Source of the DNA: Lederbergia galactosidilytica
GTDB taxonomy: Bacteria; Bacillota; Bacilli; Bacillales; Bacillaceae_C
Length of the DNA stretch: 64,000 nt
Reading direction: 5' to 3'
Assembly (NCBI RefSeq): GCF_017873565.1
Contig: NZ_JAGGKH010000004.1
Span: 62,001 to 126,000 of the forward strand
Both the position numbers and the translations under genes were made by a program. Positions 25,443-34,270 of this stretch are shown piece by piece (the stretch's first letter is position 1; every line of letters starts with the position of its first letter). Under the pieces are notes generated by a model. That model saw only the letters and a program-made list of their open reading frames with translations, ran no database searches and was not told the origin of the DNA.

Positions 25443-25494
25443 AAAAAGCTTTCCCCCTAATCTTTAATGAATGATTAAGGGGGAAAGCTTTTTT
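25443..25494. terminator. Strong bidirectional terminator
   Basis: AAAAAGCTTTCCCCCTTAATC-type arms (AAAAAGCTTTCCCCCTAATC at 25443 and GATTAAGGGGGAAAGCTT ending about 25490) form a stem of more than 15 bp followed by TTTTTT. It separates the convergent chemoreceptor and membrane-protein genes. Confidence 0.9.
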
Positions 25495-25514
25495 AGATCC
25501 AATGACTTATCGGA

Positions 25515-27248
25515 TTATTGAGATGAATCTTTTTCCACACGGTCTTGTTCATGGGGTAACTGCTGTTGTGGATTTGCTGCCAATTTAACGGCACTAGATG
25601 CTTCATTCACAGCATAGAAAGTTTGAATATTGTTCATATCTTTTTCAGATGCCGTAGCTGCGATCAATTCACGATCATCCAAGAAATCTTTCATATGCTC
25701 CACTAGATGATTAAGCATATCATCCGCTTTTTCCATACTCATTAAATAACGCGCTTGATCTAATGTATTCACTCCTGAACGAGCCTGTGTACTTGTTACG
25801 ACCTTGGCGGCAAGAAACCAAGCACTATATGAAGTACGAACAATCGTATTTTCACTACGTGTCGAATCGGTAATCGCCATTCCAACAGAAAGCTTGGATT
25901 CCGAATAGGTCCCTTCTCCTTGAAATTGAATCAAATAACTAATAAATTGCATCTCTCCCCAATACAAATGAGTAAGGGTCAAAAGGGAAGTCCCAAATAT
26001 CCAAAACATCCCAGAATAGAATAGCCCAGAGAATATTTGACTCACTTCCATAGGATTAAAGAAATATAGAATCAAAGCTGCCACGATTACAAAGCAATGT
26101 CCCGCAATCGCAAAAGCAAAACGGAGTTTGCCCATTAATGGCGGATAATCTACTTCTTTGTAAATGGGCTGTGTTTCTTGTATCGTGTCTCCGCTAAAGC
26201 TCCCTTTGTCCATACTTCCTTCCATATTTAAACTTGGATTTAATTCACGATAAACCCGGTTAGGGATTTCCTTATAACGCAAGTTTGCCATTTCCATATC
26301 TAAAGCTCGGAAGAAATCTTTTGGATGAACATTTTCCTGCCAATGATCTCGATACTCGGAAACTTCTGTTTCAGGATCTGCCACTTCGGCTCTTAGTTTG
26401 GAAAGAGTTAAACCAGCTGCTACAATTGCCACAAGAAAAAGGAAAAAGAAAACCAAAACCCAAGCTGGCTGAAAAGGGGCAGCAGGTATGTTAATACCTT
26501 GTCTTAAAATAAGCTCTGCAATAGCAGGTATTAAAATTGCCAAAACAATCATCCAAGCAATATGCTTATTTTTTCCTTTATATAAATTCTTGTAACTAAC
26601 CTTTTTAACAGTTAAAGGAGTCCCAATCCATAATACAAGAAGAAAAACGACTAAGATAATCCCTAACCAGCTAGAAAATGAAGAATCTGTGAGCAATGTA
26701 AGACCGACCATGCCGGATAATAGAGCGATCAAATATACAAAATAAGCAATCAATGAAAAACCGACATTCCGGATTAATAAATTCAAATAATTCCTCATCG
26801 AATAAGGCAAAAATAAAAAATTAGGAAAAAGACTATAAACCATTCGTTCAAATAGAGTGACTGGTTCATGAAATGTGAGGTTTTTTCTCCCCATCAACAT
26901 CTGTTCCATTTCCTCTGACTGATAATATGTATTTGGTTCCTTTGTATGTTTTTCACTACGGGCCATATTTTTGGCAAGGCTTGCTGGCACACCTCTTCCC
27001 ACGTAAAAACGGGAAATTTTGAATAAACCCTTTGCTAAAAAATGGATACCGCCTGTGATTAACACTAGACTTATCACGAGATTCACCCATCCAGCAGCTA
27101 AACCTTTTTCAACAATTTGTCCCCTTAACATAATGATAGATAAGACACCCATTGATAAAATCATTAAACCACTTAGTAAAAATAAAAGTCCTTCTTGCTT
27201 AAATGGATTTTTAATTTCTGGTGAATCAGATCCATACTGAAATGACAA
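25515..27248 (-). CDS. Uncharacterised multi-pass membrane protein
   Basis: 577 residues; I do not recognise a family. About eight hydrophobic segments are visible: two near the N-terminus (about 24-40 and 58-75), a group between 160 and 280 (including YFVYLIALLSGMVGLTLL and WLGIILVVFLLVLWIG) and two around 385-440. Between them lies a cytoplasmic stretch with EVSEYRDHWQENVHPKDFFR. The last 140 residues are soluble and rich in Ser/Thr/Ala and Gln, ending in KDSSQ. There is no transport signature, Walker motif or lipobox. AGATAAGAG lies before the ATG. Single gene. Its length and intact frame argue that it is a real protein. Confidence 0.65.
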   Translation of the reverse strand: MSFQYGSDSPEIKNPFKQEGLLFLLSGLMILSMGVLSIIMLRGQIVEKGLAAGWVNLVISLVLITGGIHFLAKGLFKISRFYVGRGVPASLAKNMARSEKHTKEPNTYYQSEEMEQMLMGRKNLTFHEPVTLFERMVYSLFPNFLFLPYSMRNYLNLLIRNVGFSLIAYFVYLIALLSGMVGLTLLTDSSFSSWLGIILVVFLLVLWIGTPLTVKKVSYKNLYKGKNKHIAWMIVLAILIPAIAELILRQGINIPAAPFQPAWVLVFFFLFLVAIVAAGLTLSKLRAEVADPETEVSEYRDHWQENVHPKDFFRALDMEMANLRYKEIPNRVYRELNPSLNMEGSMDKGSFSGDTIQETQPIYKEVDYPPLMGKLRFAFAIAGHCFVIVAALILYFFNPMEVSQIFSGLFYSGMFWIFGTSLLTLTHLYWGEMQFISYLIQFQGEGTYSESKLSVGMAITDSTRSENTIVRTSYSAWFLAAKVVTSTQARSGVNTLDQARYLMSMEKADDMLNHLVEHMKDFLDDRELIAATASEKDMNNIQTFYAVNEASSAVKLAANPQQQLPHEQDRVEKDSSQ

Positions 27249-27321
27249 CTCTTATCTTCTCCTTCCTACTCTATTAGAATAACGTACAAAAAGTAAAATT
27301 ATATTTATATAAATGAATCAA

Positions 27322-27550
27322 TTTCATAATAGAGATTTTAGCATCCAAATCCGAACAACGTTGATTTACGCTTCAGGTGGACGTTTTCCGGGGGGGCGTG
27401 CGGTGAGCTTCTCACCTGTCACGCTAATCCCCCCAGGAGTCGCCACCTTCCGCTCCAATCAACTAAGTTAAGGAAATACATTGACTAACAATTCAATCTC
27501 CTTTTACAAAAACGTTCGTGTATTGATCATCAATAAGCAATGATGAAATG
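27322..27550. repeat. GC-rich dispersed intergenic repeat, copy 2
   Basis: About 230 bp, near-identical in its flanks to 11415-11667. The main difference is in the core: the CTCGTCGCTATATGCTCCTG segment between the two GTGAGC/CTCACC arms is absent here, which shortens the hairpin. It lies upstream of the 720-residue methyltransferase gene. The remaining gene-free sequence to 27836 shows no promoter I can defend. Confidence 0.85.
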
Positions 27551-27836
27551 GACTCAAATAGTATAAAAACAGTTTTTAAAAATAAGGAGTGGATAAACAT
27601 AGAGTTCCGCTGCAATCAAAAACACGGTTACATCCACTGTCTATCAAAAGTTCTTTCACTATCATACAGGATTTTTCCTAAAAAAAGAACGTTTTTCATT
27701 ATTTTGCTTGAAAACTTCTGCGGGAACGGACAGTTTAAATCCAGCAGTGAAAGTAATTGGAAAACATTCATGCTCGTATACTATTCTTTCTATGCATTTA
27801 TTCTTCACTCAATCAGGACCTCCTCCCTATTTTTCT

Positions 27837-29978
27837 ATGGATGAATCGTTTGTTACAGTAAAAGAAAACAGTTTCCAGAAGGGACTTAGAGAGATGCTAA
27901 AGTCTTTACAATCCATTCAACAGTTAAAATATGGCGAAAAGAGCGTGCTTCAGCAGCAAAATTGGCTAGCTTTTCTATATCAAACCGAGCAAAAAAATGT
28001 CAATTTAGAACAGGTCGATTCTCTAGCAGAAATCGAAGATCACCCTGTGCTTAGCTACACGGAGCGCACCTTGCAAATTTTAAATAAACTTAGCTTGCCT
28101 CAGGACAGTAAGCATATTCTTGAGGAAGTTTTAAAATGGTGCGAAGTCGCTAAATGCGGATCTGCATCAATGCGAAAAATATGGCTGGACGCCGGTTACC
28201 CATTAGCCATCCATAACCTTGCTTCTGCACAAATTTATGCTACAGCACAAATGGAAAAACTGATTTCAGAGAGGAATTTTGTTGAAGAAGAGTTAATTTA
28301 TACTTTGATTCAAACACATGGGTTGATCGGACAATATATCCGTGGAGAAGCACGCTATCAACAATTGCAACCACTCGCTCAATTGATCAGCTTACAAATC
28401 ATTCCCGATCCTATAATGAGGGAACTATTAATAGCCTTAAACCAATGTATCATTGAAGCCGTCTCCCCAACTCTATGGAAGAATGTTAAAGAGAAAGTCA
28501 ATGAAGTCATTCTTTGGTTAATCACTGGCACGGATGACCATGAAGTTCCGTTTCAAGTACGCTTAAAACAATTACGTCAGCACGCCATCTTATACGGAGA
28601 AGACTTTGAAAAGGAAATCCAGCGAATTCCTGATTTCGAAAAGGCGGAAGAGAGGTTAGCTTTATTTTTCCATAAAGTCGATCTATGGTATGTAGAATCA
28701 GCCTTATCTGATTTTACACTGGAGGAATTTATCAAAATTTTTCTATTACTTATACGTACTTCTCCTTCCTTAACTTTAGGGCATATCACATTTGAGCCTT
28801 TAATGCGTGATCTTCATTATGATTATAAAGGAAAAAAAGCGGTTAACCTTTATAAAAAGCGGATTATCGAGGCCTATTTAAACGAATTGTCGGTGGAAGA
28901 ACTTTTATATCATGAGATCCCAGCTAATCAACATGTTTCGCTAAAAATAGACTTATATGACCACGTCCAGTTTATCGGGGTAACTTTTTGTTTCTCAAAC
29001 GCAGGCGAAAAACTCATTGAATTTTGTCAAGAAGCAGAAAAAGATCCTGTATATGAACGGGCGATTATTTTACTATATGATTTTTTTGGATTCCGAAAAG
29101 ATGCCTTTGATCGCCTCCAAAATGAAAAAAGCTATCTTGCCGATATGAACCACGCTCAAAATTTCAAAAAGAAAATTGTCGATTATGTAGTCGGAGATAC
29201 GATACTTGATATTGGGCCTGGGGGAGGATTTCTATTGGATTTGCTTTCTACCCGTTATCCAGATGCCAAGGTGATAGGAATCGATATTGCCGCGAATGTT
29301 ATAGCCGAATTAGAACGAAAAAAGCAACGTGAACAAAAAGGCTGGGAAGTCCTTCAAGGTGATGCTCTTGATCTTCAACAATATGTCGGTGAAGGGCAAG
29401 TGGATACGATTATCTTTTCATCCATTCTCCATGAAATGTTTTCCTATATTCCTTATGAAGGGAAAAAGTTTCATCCTGCCGTCATTGGTCAAGCATTACA
29501 AAGCGCCTTTCTTGCATTACGTCCAAATGGCCGAATTATTATTCGGGATGGAATTATGACGGAGCCAAAAAACCTAGTTCGCAATATCCATTTTAGAAAT
29601 AAAGCCGACATAGCCTTTTTCAATCGCTATGTGCATGATTTCAAAGGCAGGGAAATCAAATACAAATGGCTTGATGAACAAACCGTTTCCTTACCTATCA
29701 ATGATAGCATGGAATTTTTATATACTTTTACTTGGGGGGAAGAATCCTATCCACATGAAGTACAAGAACAATTTGGTTATTTTACTCCAAGTGAATATAA
29801 GGACTGCATTCAACAATCATTGGGATCAGAAGCGAATATAATGATCTTTGAACATTATTTGCAAGAGGGATATGAAGAACATCTATTGGATAGAATCTCC
29901 TTAACAGATGAATCACAACAGCCCGTACGACTACCTGATAGCACATGCTTCATCATAATTGAAAAAGGCAGTCTTTAA
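27837..29978 (+). CDS. Large two-part protein with C-terminal SAM methyltransferase domain
   Basis: About 713 residues. The N-terminal 420 residues are mostly helical and unrecognised (for example LEEVLKWCEVAKCGSASMRK). The C-terminal part is a class I methyltransferase: motif I DTILDIGPGGGFLLDLL, acidic ribose-binding residue in VIGIDIAANVIAEL, GDALDL, and IIFSSILHEMFSY with FLALRPNGRIIIRDG. The start is uncertain. The open frame reaches 27708, but MDESFVTVKENSF at 27837 or the ATG at 27894 (AAGGG upstream) are both more natural. The role of the helical half, perhaps substrate recognition, is unknown. A terminator follows. Confidence 0.72.
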   Translation: MDESFVTVKENSFQKGLREMLKSLQSIQQLKYGEKSVLQQQNWLAFLYQTEQKNVNLEQVDSLAEIEDHPVLSYTERTLQILNKLSLPQDSKHILEEVLKWCEVAKCGSASMRKIWLDAGYPLAIHNLASAQIYATAQMEKLISERNFVEEELIYTLIQTHGLIGQYIRGEARYQQLQPLAQLISLQIIPDPIMRELLIALNQCIIEAVSPTLWKNVKEKVNEVILWLITGTDDHEVPFQVRLKQLRQHAILYGEDFEKEIQRIPDFEKAEERLALFFHKVDLWYVESALSDFTLEEFIKIFLLLIRTSPSLTLGHITFEPLMRDLHYDYKGKKAVNLYKKRIIEAYLNELSVEELLYHEIPANQHVSLKIDLYDHVQFIGVTFCFSNAGEKLIEFCQEAEKDPVYERAIILLYDFFGFRKDAFDRLQNEKSYLADMNHAQNFKKKIVDYVVGDTILDIGPGGGFLLDLLSTRYPDAKVIGIDIAANVIAELERKKQREQKGWEVLQGDALDLQQYVGEGQVDTIIFSSILHEMFSYIPYEGKKFHPAVIGQALQSAFLALRPNGRIIIRDGIMTEPKNLVRNIHFRNKADIAFFNRYVHDFKGREIKYKWLDEQTVSLPINDSMEFLYTFTWGEESYPHEVQEQFGYFTPSEYKDCIQQSLGSEANIMIFEHYLQEGYEEHLLDRISLTDESQQPVRLPDSTCFIIIEKGSL

Positions 29979-29984
29979 ATGGAA

Positions 29985-30013
29985 GTCCCCTAAGTTCGTG
30001 TTTCTTAGGGGAC
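29985..30013. terminator. Terminator between methyltransferase and DUF3231 genes
   Basis: GTCCCCTAAG (29985-29994) and CTTAGGGGAC (30004-30013) form a perfect 10-bp stem between two convergent genes. The T-tracts are short on both sides. Confidence 0.75.
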
Positions 30014-30017
30014 AATT

Positions 30018-31037
30018 CTATTGCTTCTTCTTTGTCCTTGCCAATTTTGCGCGATCAGTTGTTCCAGGCGGTTCTTCTAGCCAACTATGCTTAATCATTA
30101 TATCTGCTCCAGATTTTGCATAACGGGCAATCTCTAGGGATAATCTTTCATAGTCGACTGCCAAATCACTACGCTGACTAGCCGCTGCCGCTGTTGCATA
30201 GTTTCCAATTCCTGAAGCTGATAATAATGACATATGGAACATTAATAATTTGTCAGAGAACGTCTGTGTTATAGACTCACTTATGGCCATATCAGGTAAT
30301 TGCGGTGTCTCAATTTCATCCTCCAACAATTTGGAAGTAAAAATTTCAATATGCTTTTTCGAAATTTCCTTCCCTCGCAGCATAAACTCCTGCACTTCCT
30401 TAACTGGTGAAGTTTGCGCAAATGCAAGACATAATTTAACCCCAACTGTATTAGTCATCGAATTCATATACAAATGAGAAACTTCAACTGCATTTAGAGG
30501 ACGTTTTGAGGCAAGGGGGTTCAATCCACTATAATACTTTTTGCTGTCTACATAGTCTGACTCTGTAGGTACATTAATAAATGGAAATCTCGCTATAACG
30601 CCTTTTTCCAATCCTATATCTGTTGTTCGGTTATATAAGTCTGTTGTTTCTTCAATGCCTTCTGTGAAAAGAATCCTTATATCCTTTCTAATACTCATGG
30701 ATACAAAACCACCATAAGCAAGTAATCCAATCCTAGCCATTTGATTAACATAAGTTAAGCAAAAAACATCTGTGAATAGCCAAGGAGCATTTAAATTTAC
30801 GTCTTCATCGGTAAAACCCTGTGGTTGCGCGTATTGCTCCTGCTCGAATATTCGATGTAAGGATTCCAGATGTTTTTCCGAAATATCTAAGGCAAATTGA
30901 ACCGCCGCTTTGATCTCTTTGTCTTCTATATGTTTTAACATATAAGTTAAGATACATTTAGACATACTATCATTCATATAAGAAGTCCAAAGAGAGGCAA
31001 TTTCCGCGGATGTTAAGTTTACATTTTGTATTGCCAT
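30018..31037 (-). CDS. DUF3231 family protein
   Basis: 339 residues built of two similar helical halves of about 165 residues each: LTSAEIASLWTSYMNDSMSK versus NAVEVSHLYMNSMTNTVGVK, and ISEKHLESLHRIFEQE versus ISKKHIEIFTSKLLEDE. Each half looks like a ferritin-like four-helix bundle, as described for DUF3231. The C-terminus has the family-typical IKHSWLEEPP. Members are common in spore-forming Bacillaceae, often as spore-associated proteins; the biochemical function is unknown. The ATG at 31037 has GGGAGT upstream. Single gene. Confidence 0.78.
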   Translation of the reverse strand: MAIQNVNLTSAEIASLWTSYMNDSMSKCILTYMLKHIEDKEIKAAVQFALDISEKHLESLHRIFEQEQYAQPQGFTDEDVNLNAPWLFTDVFCLTYVNQMARIGLLAYGGFVSMSIRKDIRILFTEGIEETTDLYNRTTDIGLEKGVIARFPFINVPTESDYVDSKKYYSGLNPLASKRPLNAVEVSHLYMNSMTNTVGVKLCLAFAQTSPVKEVQEFMLRGKEISKKHIEIFTSKLLEDEIETPQLPDMAISESITQTFSDKLLMFHMSLLSASGIGNYATAAAASQRSDLAVDYERLSLEIARYAKSGADIMIKHSWLEEPPGTTDRAKLARTKKKQ

Positions 31038-31290
31038 AAGACATTACTCCCATCTTAGGATAAAATTTTGGTACACATATTATGCAACAGACTTATCTAC
31101 CCTATTCAGGTATTGAGATTTTCACACGTATTTTCAACTGTTCCTTTAATAACCCTTCATTTAAGAGAAACATGATCTAGAAATGATTATAGATGTATTA
31201 TATTAGTTCTAAAATGAGATTATCTGCTTGTCCAAGTGATACGGTGGGAGAATGAATGACATCTAGAAAATCATAAACTGTTCATTTAAC

Positions 31291-31887
31291 TTATTTCTTA
31301 TGTTTTTCCTTAATTTTCTCCAATTGTTGTTGATATTGTTCTTCGATTTCAGAAGTTGCCGGTAGAAATGGTTCCTTATTGTGATCGATACGCTTTCCAT
31401 ACCGTATCATCTCATAAATGATCATTCCATTATTTGGCATTTCATTTATTGTAATCATCGGGATGGCATCCAAAAGTACGTAATAAATTGTATAGAAGAT
31501 AAAACGCTCCCAGAAGGTTTGATAAGCCGATAAAATTCCATTCACCAATAAGGCGTTTATAATGAACGCTAGTATGAGATTTATTAAGATTGGGCCAGCA
31601 TATATACAAACATAGACAAATTTATTATCTCTTTTTATAGAATCATAGGAAAACCAACTATAGAGATGATAGTACTTTCGGACATCAACAATACCTATTT
31701 TAAACCGGCGCGGGCCTGAACCAATCGTTATTCTTGGATTCTTCACACCAAATATGACAGTTACAATTAAATATCCAACTTCTCTAAGAAAAACAACAAC
31801 AGGTAAAATGATGAATGCAGAGATCACGACACCGATTAAATCTGAAAATCCAAACATATATGTAAAGATCCTTTCACTGATAATCAT
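31291..31887 (-). CDS. M50-like membrane protein lacking zinc ligands (probable pseudo-protease)
   Basis: 198 residues with about four membrane helices. The stretch VFLREVGYLIVTVIFGVKNP followed by RITIGSGP has the shape of the site-2 protease (M50) segment H-E-x-x-H...FGV...IGxGP. Both zinc-binding histidines are replaced (Arg35, Tyr39) while the Glu (36) is kept. The downstream NxxPxxDG-type motif reads NEMPNNG, without the Asp. The protein is therefore probably catalytically inactive, perhaps a regulatory or binding relative. A charged tail ends KEKHKK. The ATG at 31887 has no clear ribosome-binding site; an ATG at 31857 with AAAGGA is an alternative. Confidence 0.6.
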   Translation of the reverse strand: MIISERIFTYMFGFSDLIGVVISAFIILPVVVFLREVGYLIVTVIFGVKNPRITIGSGPRRFKIGIVDVRKYYHLYSWFSYDSIKRDNKFVYVCIYAGPILINLILAFIINALLVNGILSAYQTFWERFIFYTIYYVLLDAIPMITINEMPNNGMIIYEMIRYGKRIDHNKEPFLPATSEIEEQYQQQLEKIKEKHKK

Positions 31888-31949
31888 TTTGTTTTATCAC
31901 GAAACAATTAGTCATAAGCCCACTCCAGGAAATCTATAAATTGAAGAGG

Positions 31950-32018
31950 ATAAGTGGAACTAGTGCGCTATTCCCCCGATTGGTCGACTATCAATAGTAG
32001 GGGGAAATTTCCACTTAT
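31950..32018. repeat. Nested 69-bp hairpin
   Basis: Outer arms ATAAGTGGAA (31950-31959) and TTCCACTTAT (32009-32018) are perfectly complementary. Inside them ATTCCCCC (31970-31977) pairs with GGGGGAAAT (32000-32008). It lies 60 bp upstream of the M50-like gene. No frame crosses it convincingly. Confidence 0.7.
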
Positions 32019-32176
32019 TGAGGTTCCACTTTATCCATTACCCGAAAACAAAAAAATCAATCTTGTTCATCGTATGGAATAGGAATACGTTTAGCTTCAA
32101 AAAGTGGAAACTGATTCGCCCTTCTCTAAAACTTGCGCCTGATCCGATGGTTTATATAGTACAACACAACAAAAAG

Positions 32177-32212
32177 CCTGATATCTCTTCTTTAAAATGA
32201 AGAGACATCAGG
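32177..32212. terminator. Hairpin in gene-free stretch
   Basis: CCTGATATCTCTTC and GAAGAGACATCAGG form a 14-bp stem with one mismatch and an 8-nt loop. There is no clear U-tract and no gene ends nearby; the 60-codon frame overlapping it lacks a ribosome-binding site. Confidence 0.5.
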
Positions 32213-32280
32213 AGGTTTCGATAAACATTGTTATGGAATCGAAGAGATAATTTTATGGATATTTTCTTTTCTGTGGAATA

Positions 32281-32398
32281 GGGGCGGTGCTAATGGATTT
32301 CTAACCATCACATAATGAGTAAAAAGATGGGAAATACATTTCATGAAACCGAAGTGGCTTCGCTGCTTTCCCCATTAAGCCATTGCTGCTTTGAATGA
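32281..32398 (+). repeat. Dispersed repeat family 3, copy 2
   Basis: Starts GGGGCGGTGCTAATGG and contains TCACATAATGAG, TTTCATGAAACC and GAAGTGGCTTCGCTG, the same ordered blocks as the minus strand of 2705-2820. It lies just downstream of the small secreted-protein gene. Confidence 0.6.
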
Positions 32399-32436
32399 AG
32401 GATCCTCTTCCCTAATTAATTCTTCTGTCATGATTC

Positions 32437-32820
32437 CTATTTGTCAGCCAATGTTTCAACAAAATCTCTTTCTCCGTTAAGATCTATAACCTTATGTATA
32501 TTTTTTCTTTTAATAAAAATGCTCTTATAAGCTGGATGGCCTTTCTCATCTAAAAGCAAGAGAATTCGCTTATTTGTAAGATCTTCCACCACTTCTATTT
32601 GATATTTTGAAAGATCGACTATTTCTTCTAAATGAGATATCTCTTGAAATTGTGAGACTTCTCCTTCATTCGCTATTGGATTTTGTTCATTTGATTGCTC
32701 CACCGGTGCATTCTTCACTGCTTGTTCGTCAATAGGATGCGCACAAATGGCTTTTACCCCTAAAATGCTTCCTACTAAAACTAGAGCACCCACTAAAGAC
32801 ATAGCAATTGTTTTCATCAT
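32437..32820 (-). CDS. Small secreted or membrane-anchored protein, unknown function
   Basis: 127 residues beginning MMKTIAMSLVGALVLVGSIL, a signal peptide or single anchor. A Gln/Glu/Asn-rich linker (about 30-60) precedes a compact domain of about 65 residues with YQIEVVEDLTNKRILLLLDE and HPAYKSIFIKRKNIHKVIDL. Codon usage and GGGAG upstream of the ATG suggest a real gene. No lipobox is seen, although a Cys lies at the end of the hydrophobic stretch (VKAICAHP). I do not recognise the domain. Confidence 0.6.
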   Translation of the reverse strand: MMKTIAMSLVGALVLVGSILGVKAICAHPIDEQAVKNAPVEQSNEQNPIANEGEVSQFQEISHLEEIVDLSKYQIEVVEDLTNKRILLLLDEKGHPAYKSIFIKRKNIHKVIDLNGERDFVETLADK

Positions 32821-33117
32821 GTATTCTCACTCCCATTCAATCTAATGTTTAGTTTAAGCTTCTATAATTGAAAATTGATGTGAAGAAAATGAGAATTTGA
32901 TGAGAAGCTTGAGAAAACATATTGATTAAAACGATCTCCCTTTTGAATAACCGTAGTTAGACAATCCTTCCTTCTAATCACAATCCATTTTTATAATGAC
33001 ACAAATTTGTTCCATAGGAAAAGTAGACCTCTCCCTGGCCATCAAATGCCATTAGCATCACTTGATCTTGTAAAGACTCTTAAGCATTCTTATAGGATTT
33101 TTTCCATCAACTGTCCT
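32821..33117. other. Gene-free stretch before guaC
   Basis: About 300 bp of AT-rich sequence between divergent genes. No coding frame, repeat or RNA motif is recognised apart from the guaC promoter that begins at its right end. Confidence 0.4.
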
Positions 33118-33146
33118 TTGACAACCAAGGAAAAATGAGGTACATT
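33118..33146 (+). promoter_or_regulatory. guaC promoter
   Basis: -35 TTGACA (33118-33123), 17-bp spacer, -10 TACATT (33141-33146). The PurR boxes begin just after the -10 element. Confidence 0.65.
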
Positions 33147-33152
33147 AAGATA

Positions 33153-33194
33153 TGTACGAACATTATTATATATTTTTAAATAATCATTCGTGTT
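33153..33194 (+). promoter_or_regulatory. Pair of inverted PurR boxes
   Basis: CGAAC at 33157-33161 within TGTACGAACATT, and ATTCG at 33186-33190 (CGAAT inverted), are separated by 24 bp. This fits two inverted Pur boxes with the standard 16-17 bp gap between full boxes. PurR represses purine genes when adenine nucleotides are plentiful, and it controls guaC in B. subtilis. Confidence 0.65.
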
Positions 33195-33210
33195 TAGGAG
33201 TGTTTACTTA

Positions 33211-34185
33211 ATGGAAACAATATTTGATTATGAAGATATTCAATTAATTCCGAGAAAATGTATTGTTCAAAGTCGTTCGGAATGTGATACATCTGTTACT
33301 TTAGGCAGCCATAAATTTAAATTACCTGTTGTGCCTGCCAATATGCAAACGATCATTGATGAGGAGATTGCGTATTATCTAGCGGAAAACGGTTACTTCT
33401 ATATCATGCATCGTTTTCAACCTGAACAACGTGCTGATTTCATTAAAGGAATGCATGAACGGGGATTAATTGCTTCAATCAGCGTAGGAGTAAAAGAGGA
33501 TGAATATCCATTTATTCAGCAATTAGCTGATGAGGAGCTTATTCCAGAGTTTATTACGATTGATATTGCTCATGGTCACTCAAATGCTGTCATCCAAATG
33601 ATTCAACATATAAAAAAACAATTGCCTCAAACCTTTGTTATTGCTGGGAATGTCGCAACACCTGATGCTGTCCGCGATTTAGAAGACGCTGGCGCAGATG
33701 CCACAAAAGTGGGCGTCGGGCCTGGAAAGGTTTGTATTACAAAAATTAAGACTGGATTTGGTACAGCTGGTTGGCAATTAGCTGCGCTTAAATGGTGTGC
33801 AGAAGCGGCAAGTAAACCGATTATTGCAGACGGCGGAATTCGCACACATGGAGATATCGCTAAATCCATCCATTTTGGTGCTTCCATGATCATGGTCGGA
33901 TCACTTTTTGCTGGGCATGAAGAATCTCCTGGTAGAACGATTATGCAAAACGGCAAGCTTTATAAAGAATATTTTGGTTCTGCCTCTGAATTTCAAAAAG
34001 GCGAAAAGAAAAACGTAGAAGGAAAAAGGATGTTGGTGGAGCATAAAGGTCAACTGCAGGATACTTTAACCGAGATGGAGCAAGACCTCCAATCATCTAT
34101 TTCCTATGCAGGTGGAAATAATCTTGCAGCACTTCGTGAAGTAGAACATGTTATTGTAAAAAATTCCATTTTTAACGGAGATTGA
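33211..34185 (+). CDS. guaC: GMP reductase GuaC
   Basis: NADPH-dependent reductive deamination of GMP to IMP in purine salvage. IMPDH/GMPR-type TIM barrel of about 324 residues. It starts [20 protein letters not shown] and has the phosphate-binding segment [20 protein letters not shown] with [16 protein letters not shown]. The catalytic Cys is in [15 protein letters not shown]. It lacks CBS domains, as expected for GuaC rather than GuaB. The open frame begins 21 bp earlier, but AGGAG stands 10 bases before the inner ATG at 33211. Transcribed alone from a PurR-box promoter and ended by a hairpin at 34192. Confidence 0.95.
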   Translation: METIFDYEDIQLIPRKCIVQSRSECDTSVTLGSHKFKLPVVPANMQTIIDEEIAYYLAENGYFYIMHRFQPEQRADFIKGMHERGLIASISVGVKEDEYPFIQQLADEELIPEFITIDIAHGHSNAVIQMIQHIKKQLPQTFVIAGNVATPDAVRDLEDAGADATKVGVGPGKVCITKIKTGFGTAGWQLAALKWCAEAASKPIIADGGIRTHGDIAKSIHFGASMIMVGSLFAGHEESPGRTIMQNGKLYKEYFGSASEFQKGEKKNVEGKRMLVEHKGQLQDTLTEMEQDLQSSISYAGGNNLAALREVEHVIVKNSIFNGD

Positions 34186-34191
34186 GGAAAG

Positions 34192-34227
34192 ATAGCCGGA
34201 CGTAATAAATATACGCCCGGCTATTTT
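34192..34227 (+). terminator. guaC terminator
   Basis: ATAGCCGG-a-CGTA and TACG-c-CCGGCTAT form a stem with one internal mismatch, followed by TTTT; it starts 6 bp after the guaC stop. Confidence 0.8.
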
Positions 34228-34270
34228 GCCCTCCCCGTTCCTATCATTAATACTGCTACTTTCCTTTTAA

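Noticed and set aside
32018-32200. A 60-codon plus-strand frame.
   Set aside because: It starts inside a hairpin arm, ends in a second hairpin, lacks a ribosome-binding site and has no conserved features.
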